A DNA stretch of 62,301 nt from JAAZMA01 sp964564325. GTDB lineage: Bacteria > Bacillota > Clostridia > Tissierellales > Tepidimicrobiaceae. The stretch is from NCBI GenBank assembly GCA_964564325.1, contig CAZMBD010000002.1, positions 1-62,301 of the forward strand, read 5' to 3'. The notes under the pieces are model-generated. The model had not been told where the DNA came from and made no database searches. It worked only from the letters and a program-made list of their open reading frames with translations. This document shows, piece by piece, positions 43,246 to 52,566 of the stretch (the first letter of the stretch is position 1; the number at the start of each line of letters is the position of its first letter). Both the position numbers and the translations under genes were made by a program.

Positions 43246-44355
43246 TCACTTTTTCGCATATCTAGAAATATTTAGCAATATGCCTATAGCAGACATATAG
43301 ATTATTAATGAAGTTCCTCCATAAGATACTAATGGTAATGGTATTCCAGTAGGAGGTATTGATGAAGTAACTACACCAATATGAATTAAAGTTTGAATTG
43401 TAATTAAAGCCACAATTCCTGAAGCTAATAGTGTTCCAAATAAATCTTCTACATTTAATGCTACTCTAATACCTCGCCAAATAAGTAGAAAAAATAATAT
43501 AATAACAGCTAATGCACCTAAAAAACCCAATTCTTCACCTATAATTGCAAATATAAAATCATTATATGGTTCTGGAATCCAAAAAAACTTTTGCCGGCTT
43601 TTCCCTAAACCTAAACCAAATAATCCACCAGAACCAAGTGCATATAGTGATTGAACTGCTTGATAACCTGTATCAAGTGGATCTGCAAATGGATCCTTAA
43701 AACTTGTAAGTCTTCTCATCCTATATTTGTGTTCCTCACTAGTTATGGCCTTAATTAGTCCTAGAACTGCTAATACCATTAAAGCAGCTAAATGATATAT
43801 TTTCATACCTGCTACAAATAAAATACTAACTAATGTAGCACCTAATGTAACAGTGGTTGATAAATCCTTTTGTAAATATATCATACCACAAGATAGGCCT
43901 ATTATAAGTAAGGCTGGAACCAAACCATTCCAAAAATTTCTTACTTTATCTTTTTCTTTAGACAAAAATGAAGAAAGGTAAATTATGGAACCCAATTTAA
44001 TAATATCAGAAGGCATAAAAGTCATAGAACCAATCTTTACCCATCGCCTTGCACCTTTGAAATCCTTTCCCAAGGGAGTAAATATTAACATCCCTGTTAA
44101 TATTGATACTATAAATATAAATCTAGACATTCTATTTAATCTTCTATAATCAAAATTCATAAAAAATAGTAAAGCTATAGTTCCTATACCTGCTGCAAAT
44201 AGTTGCTTTTTTAAAAAATAATAGCCATCATTATATTTTTTAATTCCCTCAGGCCAAGAGGAACTAAATACCATTATTATACCTACAAATACTAGGAGTA
44301 ATGTCGCTAAAAGTAAAGTAAAGTCAGGAGCTTTTTTTATATCCTTTTTAGCCAT
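43246..44355 (-). CDS. ftsW: SEDS glycosyltransferase FtsW/SpoVE
   Basis: A 369-residue membrane protein with about ten helices (first at 13-33). SEDS marks: RRWVKIGSMTFMPSDIIKLGSIIYL split, FIWIPEPYNDFIFAIIGEELG-like FFWIPEPYNDFIFAIIGEE and PPTGIPLPLVSYGGTS. It polymerises lipid II at the septum with a cognate class B PBP. Its pairing with the SpoVD-type PBP makes SpoVE or FtsW equally possible; only one such gene is in the window. Overlaps murD by 8 bases. Confidence 0.92.
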   Translation of the reverse strand: MAKKDIKKAPDFTLLLATLLLVFVGIIMVFSSSWPEGIKKYNDGYYFLKKQLFAAGIGTIALLFFMNFDYRRLNRMSRFIFIVSILTGMLIFTPLGKDFKGARRWVKIGSMTFMPSDIIKLGSIIYLSSFLSKEKDKVRNFWNGLVPALLIIGLSCGMIYLQKDLSTTVTLGATLVSILFVAGMKIYHLAALMVLAVLGLIKAITSEEHKYRMRRLTSFKDPFADPLDTGYQAVQSLYALGSGGLFGLGLGKSRQKFFWIPEPYNDFIFAIIGEELGFLGALAVIILFFLLIWRGIRVALNVEDLFGTLLASGIVALITIQTLIHIGVVTSSIPPTGIPLPLVSYGGTSLIIYMSAIGILLNISRYAKK

Positions 44356-45718
44356 TATTCTCCTCCCTTAAATTTAATACTAAGTTTCTAAAATCATCTC
44401 CCCTTTCTTCAAAGCTAGAATACATATCCCAACTAGCACAAGCTGGTGAAAGAAGTATATTATCATTTGTTTTTCCTAATTTAAAACTAGTTTCTACTGC
44501 TTCTTTCATATCTTTTACTAAAAATATATTTTTAAAACCATATTTAATAGCAGTATCCCTTATTTTCTCCTTAGTTTCACCTAATAATACCAAAGCCTTA
44601 ACCTTATCTTTAAAAGATAAAATTAAATCATCAAAATCTGTCCCCTTATCCATTCCACCTGCTATTAAAATAATAGGGCTATTTATAGCCTCTATGGCTT
44701 TTATACTTGCATCTGAATTAGTTCCCTTAGAATCATTATAAAAATTAATTCCATTTATTGTATCTATATATTCTATTCTATGTTCTACTCCTTGAAAACT
44801 TTTAAGTACTTCTTTTATAATTTCTAAATCAAGACCCATAATCCACGCTATAGCAATACTCCCTAAGGCATTTTCCAAATTATGTTTTCCAGGTAGCATT
44901 ATTTCATTAGTTGCAATAACTTTTTTAAGCTTTTCTCCATCATTTATTACTACATATCCGTCTTCTATATATACCCCATTAGATAATTTATTATCTACAC
45001 TAAACCAAATAATATTAGAATTTACCTCATCTTCCATTTCTCTTAGTTTTAAATCATCATAATTTAATATGGTATATTTATCTTTGTCCTGATTTTTAAA
45101 TACCTTTTTCTTAGCATCTATATAATTTTCTAGACTTCCATGCCAATTCAAATGATCTGGAGTAATATTTAAAATTAAAGATATTTTCGGATTAAACTTT
45201 TTAGTACTCTCCAATTGAAAACTACTAGCCTCTATTACAAATATATCCTCATCTTTAGAATTAACTAAATCCCAAAGAATTCCTACTCCTATATTTCCAG
45301 CTACATAAGTGTCAAAACCAGCTTTTTTAAAATATTCTCCTGTTAAAGTAGTGGTAGTAGTTTTGCCATTAGTTCCGGTAATAGCTATAAAATTAGCATT
45401 TGGTCTAATCCTATAGGCTAATTCTATATCAGTAATAACTTCTATATTCTTTTCATTTGCCCTTTTAATAATATCTAAATCTAATGGTACTCCTGGAGAT
45501 TTTATTATTAAATCTATGTTTTCCAAGGAAATATCATTGGTCCCTAAAGACAATTTTACCTTTATATCTTTTATTTCATCTAAATATTTTTGTAAATCTT
45601 CTTCTTTCTTAGTATCAGAAATATATATATTGGCTCCTAGTTTATTTAAAGCCTTTACAGTGGATACGCCACTAATTCCTAATCCCAATATTAGTATATT
45701 TTTATCTTTTAAATTCAT
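44348..45718 (-). CDS. murD: UDP-N-acetylmuramoylalanine--D-glutamate ligase MurD
   Basis: A 456-residue Mur ligase: IAITGTNGKTTTTTLTGEYF (P-loop), ITPDHLNWHGSLENYI, NDSKGTNSDASIKAIEA and LSPACASWDMYSSFEERGDDF. It adds D-Glu to UDP-MurNAc-Ala. N-terminal Rossmann-like domain NILILGLGISGVSTVKAL binds the nucleotide substrate. Confidence 0.96.
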   Translation of the reverse strand: MNLKDKNILILGLGISGVSTVKALNKLGANIYISDTKKEEDLQKYLDEIKDIKVKLSLGTNDISLENIDLIIKSPGVPLDLDIIKRANEKNIEVITDIELAYRIRPNANFIAITGTNGKTTTTTLTGEYFKKAGFDTYVAGNIGVGILWDLVNSKDEDIFVIEASSFQLESTKKFNPKISLILNITPDHLNWHGSLENYIDAKKKVFKNQDKDKYTILNYDDLKLREMEDEVNSNIIWFSVDNKLSNGVYIEDGYVVINDGEKLKKVIATNEIMLPGKHNLENALGSIAIAWIMGLDLEIIKEVLKSFQGVEHRIEYIDTINGINFYNDSKGTNSDASIKAIEAINSPIILIAGGMDKGTDFDDLILSFKDKVKALVLLGETKEKIRDTAIKYGFKNIFLVKDMKEAVETSFKLGKTNDNILLSPACASWDMYSSFEERGDDFRNLVLNLREENNG

Positions 45719-45737
45719 AATTGCACCTGTCTTTCAA

Positions 45738-46703
45738 TTAATTTAAACTTATTACACCTATTAAACAAAGTAAAACTGTAATACTCCAAAATACTACTAC
45801 TACCCTAGTTTCCTCCCAGCCCTTTTGTTCAAAATGATGGTGAAGAGGACTCATTAGAAATACTCTTTTACCAGTTAATTTGTAGGAAGCAACCTGTATA
45901 ATAACAGATAATGCTTCCACAAAATATATTCCTCCTGCTATAGGAATCATCAAAGGCAAGTTCAAAAGTATTGCAACTGCTGCCACAGCTCCCCCCAATG
46001 CCATAGAACCTGTATCACCCATAAACACTTTAGCAGGATAAGCATTATATATTAAAAATCCAAGACAAGCTCCAGTTAATGCAGCAGAAAAAACTGAAAT
46101 ACTTCCAAAGCCCCAATTAAGTGCCACTAATCCAAAAAAAGAAAGAACAATTAGGGTTACTCCTGAAGCTAAACCATCTAAACCATCTGTTAGATTTACA
46201 GAATTTACTGTACCTACTACTACAAAGGCTATAAAAGGTACATATAGTGGTCCTAAATCTAAATATCTATTGTTTAAAAATGGAATTATTACTTTAGTTC
46301 CTAGCATTGAAGTATTGGATTGATAAATTGCTAAAAGCACTGCTAATATTACTTGACCTATTAATTTTTGATATGCTTTAAGACCTAGAGACCTATGATT
46401 TATTGTTTTTAAATAATCATCTATAAATCCAATCATACCAAAACCAAAAGTAGATATTAACAATACATGCATATCTCTATTTAACATTCCAGAAGTAATA
46501 GTAGTTATAAATAATGCTACTAACATTATTATTCCACCCATAGTTGGTGTACCAGATTTAACTAAATGAGTTTCTGGTCCGTCATCTCTTACATTTTGTC
46601 CTATTTTAAGTTTTCTTAGCATAGGAATAATTATAGGCCCTAAAGTAAGGGTTATTATAAAAGCAATAATAATAGTTCTGATAATATCTATATAATTTAC
46701 CAT
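45738..46703 (-). CDS. mraY: Phospho-N-acetylmuramoyl-pentapeptide-transferase MraY
   Basis: A 321-residue, about ten-helix enzyme forming lipid I. Signatures: TPTMGGIIML, GFIDDYLK (metal-binding DD), NLTDGLDGLASG and VFMGDTGSMALGG with MSPLHHHFEQKGW at the end. It follows murE directly, with murF not between them. Confidence 0.97.
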   Translation of the reverse strand: MVNYIDIIRTIIIAFIITLTLGPIIIPMLRKLKIGQNVRDDGPETHLVKSGTPTMGGIIMLVALFITTITSGMLNRDMHVLLISTFGFGMIGFIDDYLKTINHRSLGLKAYQKLIGQVILAVLLAIYQSNTSMLGTKVIIPFLNNRYLDLGPLYVPFIAFVVVGTVNSVNLTDGLDGLASGVTLIVLSFFGLVALNWGFGSISVFSAALTGACLGFLIYNAYPAKVFMGDTGSMALGGAVAAVAILLNLPLMIPIAGGIYFVEALSVIIQVASYKLTGKRVFLMSPLHHHFEQKGWEETRVVVVFWSITVLLCLIGVISLN

Positions 46704-46730
46704 TTGTTTTCTCCTCTCCTGTAAGTATTA

Positions 46731-48197
46731 CTATTTTATTTGCATATCCTCTAGTATATCTAATACTATCTTTTTTTCATCAAAGGGAATAGTTTTGTCT
46801 TTTATAATAGTATAAGTTTCATGCCCCTTTCCAGCTAATAATATAATATCCTTAGATTGGGCATTAATTAAAGCATATTCAATAGCTTCTCTTCTATCGG
46901 TAATTGCAATATAATTCCCTCCTACTCTATTAATTCCTACTATAATATCCTCTATAATTGCATCTGGTTCTTCATATCTAGGATTGTCTGATGTAACTAT
47001 ACATAAATCCGCATGTTTAGCTACAGTTTCTCCCATAATAGGTCTTTTTTTCTTATCCCTATTACCTCCAGCTCCAAACAATACTATCTTTCTTCCCTCG
47101 GCAAATTGATCTATAGTATTTAATACTTTCTCAAGTCCGTCTGGAGTATGAGCAAAATCTATAATTATAGTATAATCTTTATCTAAAGGAATCATCTCAA
47201 ATCTTCCCTTAATCCCTATTACGGATTCTAAACCTTTTTTAATAATTTCCAAATCTAAATCATAAAAAATGCCACAAGCTGCTGCAGCCAAAGCATTATA
47301 TACACTAAATTTCCCCAATAAATTTAAGTTAATAGGTATAGAACCTTTTTTAGTATTTAAAATAAATTTTACGCCTTTACTACTTAAAACTATATCTGTG
47401 GCATAAACTTCAGCTTCTTCGTCTATTCCATAAGTAATTATAGGGACCGTATTTTCTACTTCTTCCAATATTCTCTTTCCATAGGGATCATCTATATTTA
47501 TAATATTACATTTTTTAGCTTTATTAAATAAGGTTAATTTGCTATTGTAATAATTTTCCATAGTATTATGATAATCTAAATGATCTTCTGTCAAATTAGT
47601 AAATACAGCTAATTGAAAATCTATATACTCTACTCTATCTAGTGCCAAAGCATGAGATGATACTTCCATAGCACAGTATTTTGTTTCTGATTCTACCATG
47701 GCATTTAAATATTTTTGTATTGTTAAGGAATCAGGAGTAGTATTTATATTATCAATCTTTTTTTCATCTACAATAGTACCCATAGTACCAATTATGCCAG
47801 TCTTTTCCTTTTGTGCATCAAATATAGCCTTTATTAAATATGTAATGGAGGTTTTACCGTTAGTGCCTGTAACTCCTATTAAATTTAATTTTTTTGATGG
47901 TTCACCATAAAAAATTGAAGAAAATCTAGCTAAGGCTAATTGTGTATTCTCTACTCTAATTACAGTAATACCTTCATCTTTAATCTCTATATCCTTCTCT
48001 ACTACAATACAATTGGCGCCATTTTCTATGGCCTCATTTGTATAATTATGTCCATCTACTGTAAAACCATCTATGGCAACAAACATATTATCTTTTCTAA
48101 TTTTCCTAGAATCATGTTCTACTCCTGTTATTTCAATATCCATACTTCCTTGTACTATATCAATTTTATAATCTTTAGTTAAACTTTTAAGTTTCAA
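46731..48197 (-). CDS. murE: UDP-MurNAc-tripeptide synthetase MurE
   Basis: A 488-residue Mur ligase with LIGVTGTNGKTSITYLI (P-loop) and TSDNPRYEEPD. The DNPR motif marks specificity for meso-diaminopimelate rather than lysine, so the peptidoglycan is likely DAP-type. The start is TTG (48197) with AGGTG five bases ahead. Translation begins 70 bases after the PBP stop, with a hairpin between. Confidence 0.95.
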   Translation of the reverse strand: MKLKSLTKDYKIDIVQGSMDIEITGVEHDSRKIRKDNMFVAIDGFTVDGHNYTNEAIENGANCIVVEKDIEIKDEGITVIRVENTQLALARFSSIFYGEPSKKLNLIGVTGTNGKTSITYLIKAIFDAQKEKTGIIGTMGTIVDEKKIDNINTTPDSLTIQKYLNAMVESETKYCAMEVSSHALALDRVEYIDFQLAVFTNLTEDHLDYHNTMENYYNSKLTLFNKAKKCNIINIDDPYGKRILEEVENTVPIITYGIDEEAEVYATDIVLSSKGVKFILNTKKGSIPINLNLLGKFSVYNALAAAACGIFYDLDLEIIKKGLESVIGIKGRFEMIPLDKDYTIIIDFAHTPDGLEKVLNTIDQFAEGRKIVLFGAGGNRDKKKRPIMGETVAKHADLCIVTSDNPRYEEPDAIIEDIIVGINRVGGNYIAITDRREAIEYALINAQSKDIILLAGKGHETYTIIKDKTIPFDEKKIVLDILEDMQIK

Positions 48198-48236
48198 ACC
48201 AGCACCTGCTTTCCTTCTTTATATAATGAATTAAAA

Positions 48237-48255
48237 GGCAACTTTAATAGTCGCC
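48237..48255 (-). other. Hairpin between the PBP gene and murE
   Basis: ggcaact / agtcgcc pair with one G-T (7 bp, 5-base loop) after the PBP stop codon. It is not followed by a U tract on the minus strand. Weak. Confidence 0.3.
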
Positions 48256-48266
48256 CCTCAACAATT

Positions 48267-50438
48267 TTACTCCTTTGTACTAGAAAATTCAACCTGAATA
48301 GTAGAATTTATATCCACTTGTGTATTTGGATCTGGATTTTGTTTAATGGCCATTCCTTCGCCTATGAATTGGTATTTTAAATTTAATCCATCTAGTATTT
48401 TAATTACATCTTCCTTAGATTTTCCAGTTAAATCAGGTAATACTATTTTATCTTGGGATTTAAATTCTTCATCTAAGTACAAATCTATAATAGAAGCCTT
48501 AGAAACTTCTGTCCCTGGAGATGGAAACTGATCTATTACCTTTGAATCTTCCTTAATATTTAAAGATTCCGTGGTATATTTAAGTTCTGATTCCAATAAA
48601 GTCCTTCCTGCCTCTCCAATAGTTTTGCCTCTCACATCTGGAACTTTTACTGTATATTCAAATTCTTCTTTCTCTTTTTCTGTAAATTCAGGTTTCACTT
48701 CTAAATACTCTAAAATTTCTCCAATTAATTTTCCTGCTACAGGTGCGGCTACAGAACCACCATAATATACTCCTACAGGTTCATCAACTATTACTAAAAC
48801 AGATATTTTAGGATCTGTAGCTGGAGCTACTGCTACAAAAGAACCTATGTATTTGCCTGGTGCATATCTTCCATCTATAATTTTTTGTGCAGTACCAGTT
48901 TTCCCTGCCACTTTATATCCTGGAACATATGCATTAGTCCCTGTTCCATTGGTTACTACAGATTCCATCATTTCCATCATTGTATCTGAAGTACTTTTAG
49001 ATATAACTTGACGAATTATTTCAGGTTCATTCTCCAAAATCACATTCCCATCATTATCTATTAATTGAGAAACCAATCTTGGTTTCATCAAATTTCCTCC
49101 ATTAGCCATGGCGTTTATAGCATTGATAAGCTGTATAGGTGTTACAGCAATTCCATGACCATAAGACATAGTAGCTAAATTTATCTCTCTTATAACATCT
49201 GTATTAACTGGAATTATTCCTGACTGTTCTCCTAATAATTCAATGCCTGTAGGTTCACCAAAACCAAAGGCTTTTATATATTTATAAAACTTTTCTTTTC
49301 CCAATTTTCTACCTAATTCTACAAACACTATATTGCAAGAATTATCCATACCTTCTTTTAAAGTTTGAGGTCCATGAGGATTATACCATCTAGAGCATTT
49401 TAATATATTACCAGGAATATCTCTTATAAAACCATTACAATAAAAATTCGTATCTATATTAGCAACATTCTCCTCTATAGCCGCAGCAGCTACTATAGTT
49501 TTAAAGGTAGAACCTGGTTCATAGACATCTGATATAGCAAAATTACGCCACATACTATACCACTCTTTTTGCAATTCCTCAATGGGTAAATCTTTCCACG
49601 ACTCTGCCTTTGCTTCATCCAAAGATTCTCTTGGATTATTAGGATTATAGTGAGGCATATTGGCCATAGCTAATATATCTCCAGTTTTTGGTTCCATTAC
49701 TATGATGGATATATTCTTCGCATTGGTTTGTATTAACGATTCCATAGCAGCTTTTTCTGCAAAATGTTGAATAGTTTCATCCATTGTTAATACTGCATTT
49801 AAACCATTCTCGGCATCTATAACTTTATCACCATCATAAGGCATTTGCCTTCCACTGGCATCTGCTATTTTAATCCATCTTCCTGGACTGCCTGATAAAT
49901 ATTTATCATAAGTTTTTTCAATTCCATCCAATCCATCATTATCTATATTAGTAAAGCCTAAAATATAAGGTGCGAAATCTTCATAGGGATAAAACCTTTT
50001 ATTATCATCAATTATACTAATTCCCGATAATTTTAAATTCCTTAACTCTCTAGCCTCTTCCTTAGTTATCCATTGCTTAATTTTTTCTGCTGCCACATTT
50101 TTAGTTATCTTTTCATACACAAGTTTTTCATCTAAATCTAATACTTCAGCAATTTTTTTTGCAGTATCTGCCTTGTCTTTTATATCTGCTGGATAAGCCC
50201 ACACCGTATAGGAAGATATATTAATAGCTAATTTTTTGCCGTTCCTATCATATATGATCCCTCTTTTAGGCTTAATTTCAATTCCTCTAGTCCACTGTTC
50301 TAATGCACCTTTTCTCAATTCTTCCCCTGATACTATTTGTATATACCCTAATTTTAATATAAGTCCTATAATTGCTATTAAAACCACTACAAATACAAAG
50401 ACCAATCTTTTTTTAATAGTATTGCTGGTTTTCGCCAA
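48267..50438 (-). CDS. Class B penicillin-binding protein with PASTA domains (SpoVD/PBP2 type)
   Basis: A 723-residue transpeptidase: one N-terminal helix (11-31), dimerisation domain (KPKRGIIYDRNGKKLA), transpeptidase domain with YEPGSTFKTIV (SxxK serine), DNSCNIVFVEL (SxN) and VAGKTGTAQKI (KTG), then two C-terminal PASTA modules (TVKVPDVRGKTIGEAG and IVLPDLTGKSKEDVI) from about residue 590. SpoVD of Bacillus has one PASTA and the division PBP2B two, so either role is possible. The start is TTG with AGGGGGG seven bases ahead. Confidence 0.9.
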   Translation of the reverse strand: MAKTSNTIKKRLVFVFVVVLIAIIGLILKLGYIQIVSGEELRKGALEQWTRGIEIKPKRGIIYDRNGKKLAINISSYTVWAYPADIKDKADTAKKIAEVLDLDEKLVYEKITKNVAAEKIKQWITKEEARELRNLKLSGISIIDDNKRFYPYEDFAPYILGFTNIDNDGLDGIEKTYDKYLSGSPGRWIKIADASGRQMPYDGDKVIDAENGLNAVLTMDETIQHFAEKAAMESLIQTNAKNISIIVMEPKTGDILAMANMPHYNPNNPRESLDEAKAESWKDLPIEELQKEWYSMWRNFAISDVYEPGSTFKTIVAAAAIEENVANIDTNFYCNGFIRDIPGNILKCSRWYNPHGPQTLKEGMDNSCNIVFVELGRKLGKEKFYKYIKAFGFGEPTGIELLGEQSGIIPVNTDVIREINLATMSYGHGIAVTPIQLINAINAMANGGNLMKPRLVSQLIDNDGNVILENEPEIIRQVISKSTSDTMMEMMESVVTNGTGTNAYVPGYKVAGKTGTAQKIIDGRYAPGKYIGSFVAVAPATDPKISVLVIVDEPVGVYYGGSVAAPVAGKLIGEILEYLEVKPEFTEKEKEEFEYTVKVPDVRGKTIGEAGRTLLESELKYTTESLNIKEDSKVIDQFPSPGTEVSKASIIDLYLDEEFKSQDKIVLPDLTGKSKEDVIKILDGLNLKYQFIGEGMAIKQNPDPNTQVDINSTIQVEFSSTKE

Positions 50439-50440
50439 TA

Positions 50441-50917
50441 CTAAGCCCCCCTAAAAAAACCTAATGCTAAATTAAAAATATTTTTTAGCTCCTGTATAAA
50501 TAAAACTTCCTTTACATCTTCCATTTCGCCATTTTCTTCCAATTCATCAATGGTTAAATAAACTATCTGCCCTTCTTCAGCATAATCCATTCCCAATTTA
50601 AATACAGCATCCTCCTCAATTTTAGTAGCACTCTTAATGGTATCCAATTGGACAATTAAATCTTCCTTATCCTTTTCTAATTCAAGTTTTTCTCCTTCTA
50701 ATATAGCAATTTCTGATTTAATCTTTGTTATATTAGCATAGCCATATAATACATACAAACATAGTGCTAATCCTAATGTTGCTAAAGTAATGGCAATTAA
50801 TTTATAGAAAGATTTAGCCTTCTTCTTCTTTTTATTTCTTATTTTCTTTTCTCTTTCTACTATAGCTTCAACTTCTCTTTCATAATAATCATTAAGTTCC
50901 CTTTTAGCTACTAACAA
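50441..50917 (-). CDS. ftsL: Cell division protein FtsL
   Basis: A 158-residue bitopic protein: very basic cytoplasmic part (IVEREKKIRNKKKKKAKSF), one helix (about 46-66) and an extracellular leucine-zipper-like coiled coil (KIKSEIAILEGEKLELEKDKEDL). The C-terminal acidic extension (ELEENGEMEDVKEVLF) is longer than in Bacillus FtsL (117 aa). The TTG start has AGGGGG about ten bases ahead. It is positioned between rsmH and the PBP gene, as in other dcw clusters. Confidence 0.82.
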   Translation of the reverse strand: MLVAKRELNDYYEREVEAIVEREKKIRNKKKKKAKSFYKLIAITLATLGLALCLYVLYGYANITKIKSEIAILEGEKLELEKDKEDLIVQLDTIKSATKIEEDAVFKLGMDYAEEGQIVYLTIDELEENGEMEDVKEVLFIQELKNIFNLALGFFRGA

Positions 50918-50944
50918 TTTATTCTAACCCCCTTTGCTTTAGAA

Positions 50945-51874
50945 CTAAACTCTCATACCAATTCTTAGTTTAGAGCTTCTAGATCTTGGATTTTCTCTTA
51001 TTTCTTCTTCATTTGGTATTATAGGTTTTCTGGTAATTACCTCTATTTCCTTTTCTTTATTACAAGTACATATTGGAAACTCTTTAGGACATATGCAATC
51101 CTTTGCTAATTCATTAAAACTATTTTTTACAATTCTATCTTCTAATGAATGAAATGTAATAATGCATATTCGTCCATTTTTATTTAATAATCTCACCATT
51201 TTAGGTATAGTGTCACTTAATACATTTAATTCATTATTTACTTCAATTCTAATAGCTTGAAATGTTTTCTTAGCTGGGTGACTATCCATTCTAAATTTTT
51301 TAGGTATCGCTTTTTTTATAATATCTACTAATTGTAAAGTAGTATTTATAGGATAGTTTTTTCGCTCTATTACTATAAATTCTGCAATTCTCTTAGCCCA
51401 TCTTTCTTCACCATAGTCCCAAATAATTCTTTCTAAATCTTCTTTAGAATATCTATTTACTACATCCCATGCTGAAAATTCTTTATCTAAATTCATTCTC
51501 ATATCTAAAGGTGCATCCTGATGATAGGAAAAACCCCTACTGCCCTCATCTAATTGATGAGAAGATACGCCTATATCTAAAAGTATTCCATCTACTTTCT
51601 TTATGTCTAAATCCATTAGTATTTTTTCTATATTGCTATAATTATCTTGTACAAGTATTACTTTATCTAGATTTTCTCTTAAAACTTCTCTAGATTTCTT
51701 AATAGCATTTATATCTTGATCTATACCAATCAATTTTCCTGTCTTGAGTCTTTTTACTATCTCAATGGAATGTCCAGCACCTCCTATGGTACCATCTACA
51801 TATATTCCGTCTTCTAATATATTTAATCCATCAATTGTTTCTTTTAATAAAACTGGTTTATGTTCAAAATTCAA
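50945..51874 (-). CDS. rsmH: 16S rRNA (cytosine-1402-N4)-methyltransferase RsmH
   Basis: A 309-residue SAM-dependent methyltransferase: HKPVLLKETIDGL, YVDGTIGGAGHS (SAM loop), DGILLDIGVSSHQLD and IITFHSLEDRIVK. Aligning with the family, whose proteins begin M-x-F-x-H-x-P-V-L, supports a TTG start at 51874 (MNFEHKPVLL), 8 bases after AGGAG; a GTG three codons earlier would lie on top of the ribosome site. Confidence 0.95.
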   Translation of the reverse strand: MNFEHKPVLLKETIDGLNILEDGIYVDGTIGGAGHSIEIVKRLKTGKLIGIDQDINAIKKSREVLRENLDKVILVQDNYSNIEKILMDLDIKKVDGILLDIGVSSHQLDEGSRGFSYHQDAPLDMRMNLDKEFSAWDVVNRYSKEDLERIIWDYGEERWAKRIAEFIVIERKNYPINTTLQLVDIIKKAIPKKFRMDSHPAKKTFQAIRIEVNNELNVLSDTIPKMVRLLNKNGRICIITFHSLEDRIVKNSFNELAKDCICPKEFPICTCNKEKEIEVITRKPIIPNEEEIRENPRSRSSKLRIGMRV

Positions 51875-51888
51875 TTTGTTCACTCCTA

Positions 51889-52320
51889 TTAGATTCCCAA
51901 TTCTGCCATTTTTTCAGCAATACTATCATAAGATAAATTATCATCACTATTATAAGCGTCCCATTCTTCTTTACTCCATATTTCAATTCTTGTGGAAACA
52001 CCAATTATTACTGCCTCTTTTATAAGCTTAGCATGTTCTCTTAAATTGTTTGGAATAAGAACTCTCCCTTGCTTATCTAAAATACATTCTGTAGCTCCTG
52101 AAAAGAAAAACCTTACAAAAGCTCTTGCATCTCTATTGGTAAGTGGTAGTGAGCGAAGTTTTCCTTCAAGTATAGTCCATTCCTCCTTAGGATAAACAAA
52201 AAGGCAATTATCTAAACCCTTTGTCATAATAAAGTTATAGCCTAAATCTTCCCTAAATTTAGAAGGCATGATTATCCTACTTTTATCATCAATTATATGT
52301 TGATATTCTCCAATAAACAT
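51889..52320 (-). CDS. mraZ: Transcriptional regulator MraZ
   Basis: A 143-residue protein with two SpoVT-AbrB-like halves (MFIGEYQHIIDDKSRIIMPS split; RVLIPNNLREHAKL). MraZ represses the dcw cluster by binding repeats upstream of itself; matching boxes are at 52345-52374. The ATG with GGAG eight bases ahead is chosen over a GTG three codons earlier. Confidence 0.94.
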   Translation of the reverse strand: MFIGEYQHIIDDKSRIIMPSKFREDLGYNFIMTKGLDNCLFVYPKEEWTILEGKLRSLPLTNRDARAFVRFFFSGATECILDKQGRVLIPNNLREHAKLIKEAVIIGVSTRIEIWSKEEWDAYNSDDNLSYDSIAEKMAELGI

Positions 52321-52344
52321 ATTAATCACTCCACAGTTTTTTCA

Positions 52345-52374
52345 CTTTCCTCCACTTGCCACCACTTTACTCCA
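52345..52374 (-). promoter_or_regulatory. MraZ binding boxes (three 10-base repeats)
   Basis: Minus strand: TGGAGTAAAG, TGGTGGCAAG, TGGAGGAAAG in tandem with a 10-base period, just downstream of the promoter. This is the TGG(A/T)G-N5 arrangement reported for MraZ in other bacteria. A fourth, weaker TGGAGT overlaps the mraZ ribosome site. Confidence 0.75.
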
Positions 52375-52384
52375 TCTACTATTT

Positions 52385-52413
52385 ATTCTATACTATTTTA
52401 GAATTTCCTTCAA
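52385..52413 (-). promoter_or_regulatory. Promoter of the dcw cluster
   Basis: Minus strand: TTGAAG (52408-52413), 17 bases, TAGAAT (52385-52390). It lies directly upstream of the MraZ boxes and after two terminators, so it is the likely main start of the cluster. Confidence 0.6.
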
Positions 52414-52429
52414 TGATTTTTAAAAAAAA

Positions 52430-52447
52430 TCCTATTTTTTGGTAGGA
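52430..52447 (-). terminator. Second terminator between lgt and mraZ
   Basis: Minus strand: TCCTA, loop CCAAAAAA, TAGGA followed by T8; a short 5-bp stem with a strong U tract, so of modest strength. Confidence 0.55.
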
Positions 52448-52522
52448 CTTTGGTCTTAATTTTACAAAAACTAATAATTTATAAGTAAATTCAGCAAAAA
52501 ACATACAAAAAAAGCAAAATAT

Positions 52523-52550
52523 AAAACCCACAAAAAATTTTGTGGGTTTT
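52523..52550. terminator. Terminator after lgt
   Basis: aaaacccacaaaa / ttttgtgggtttt form a 13-bp perfect stem (2-base centre); the U-rich arm gives a strong terminator on the minus strand. Confidence 0.85.
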
Positions 52551-52566
52551 AGTTTTATTATGTTTT

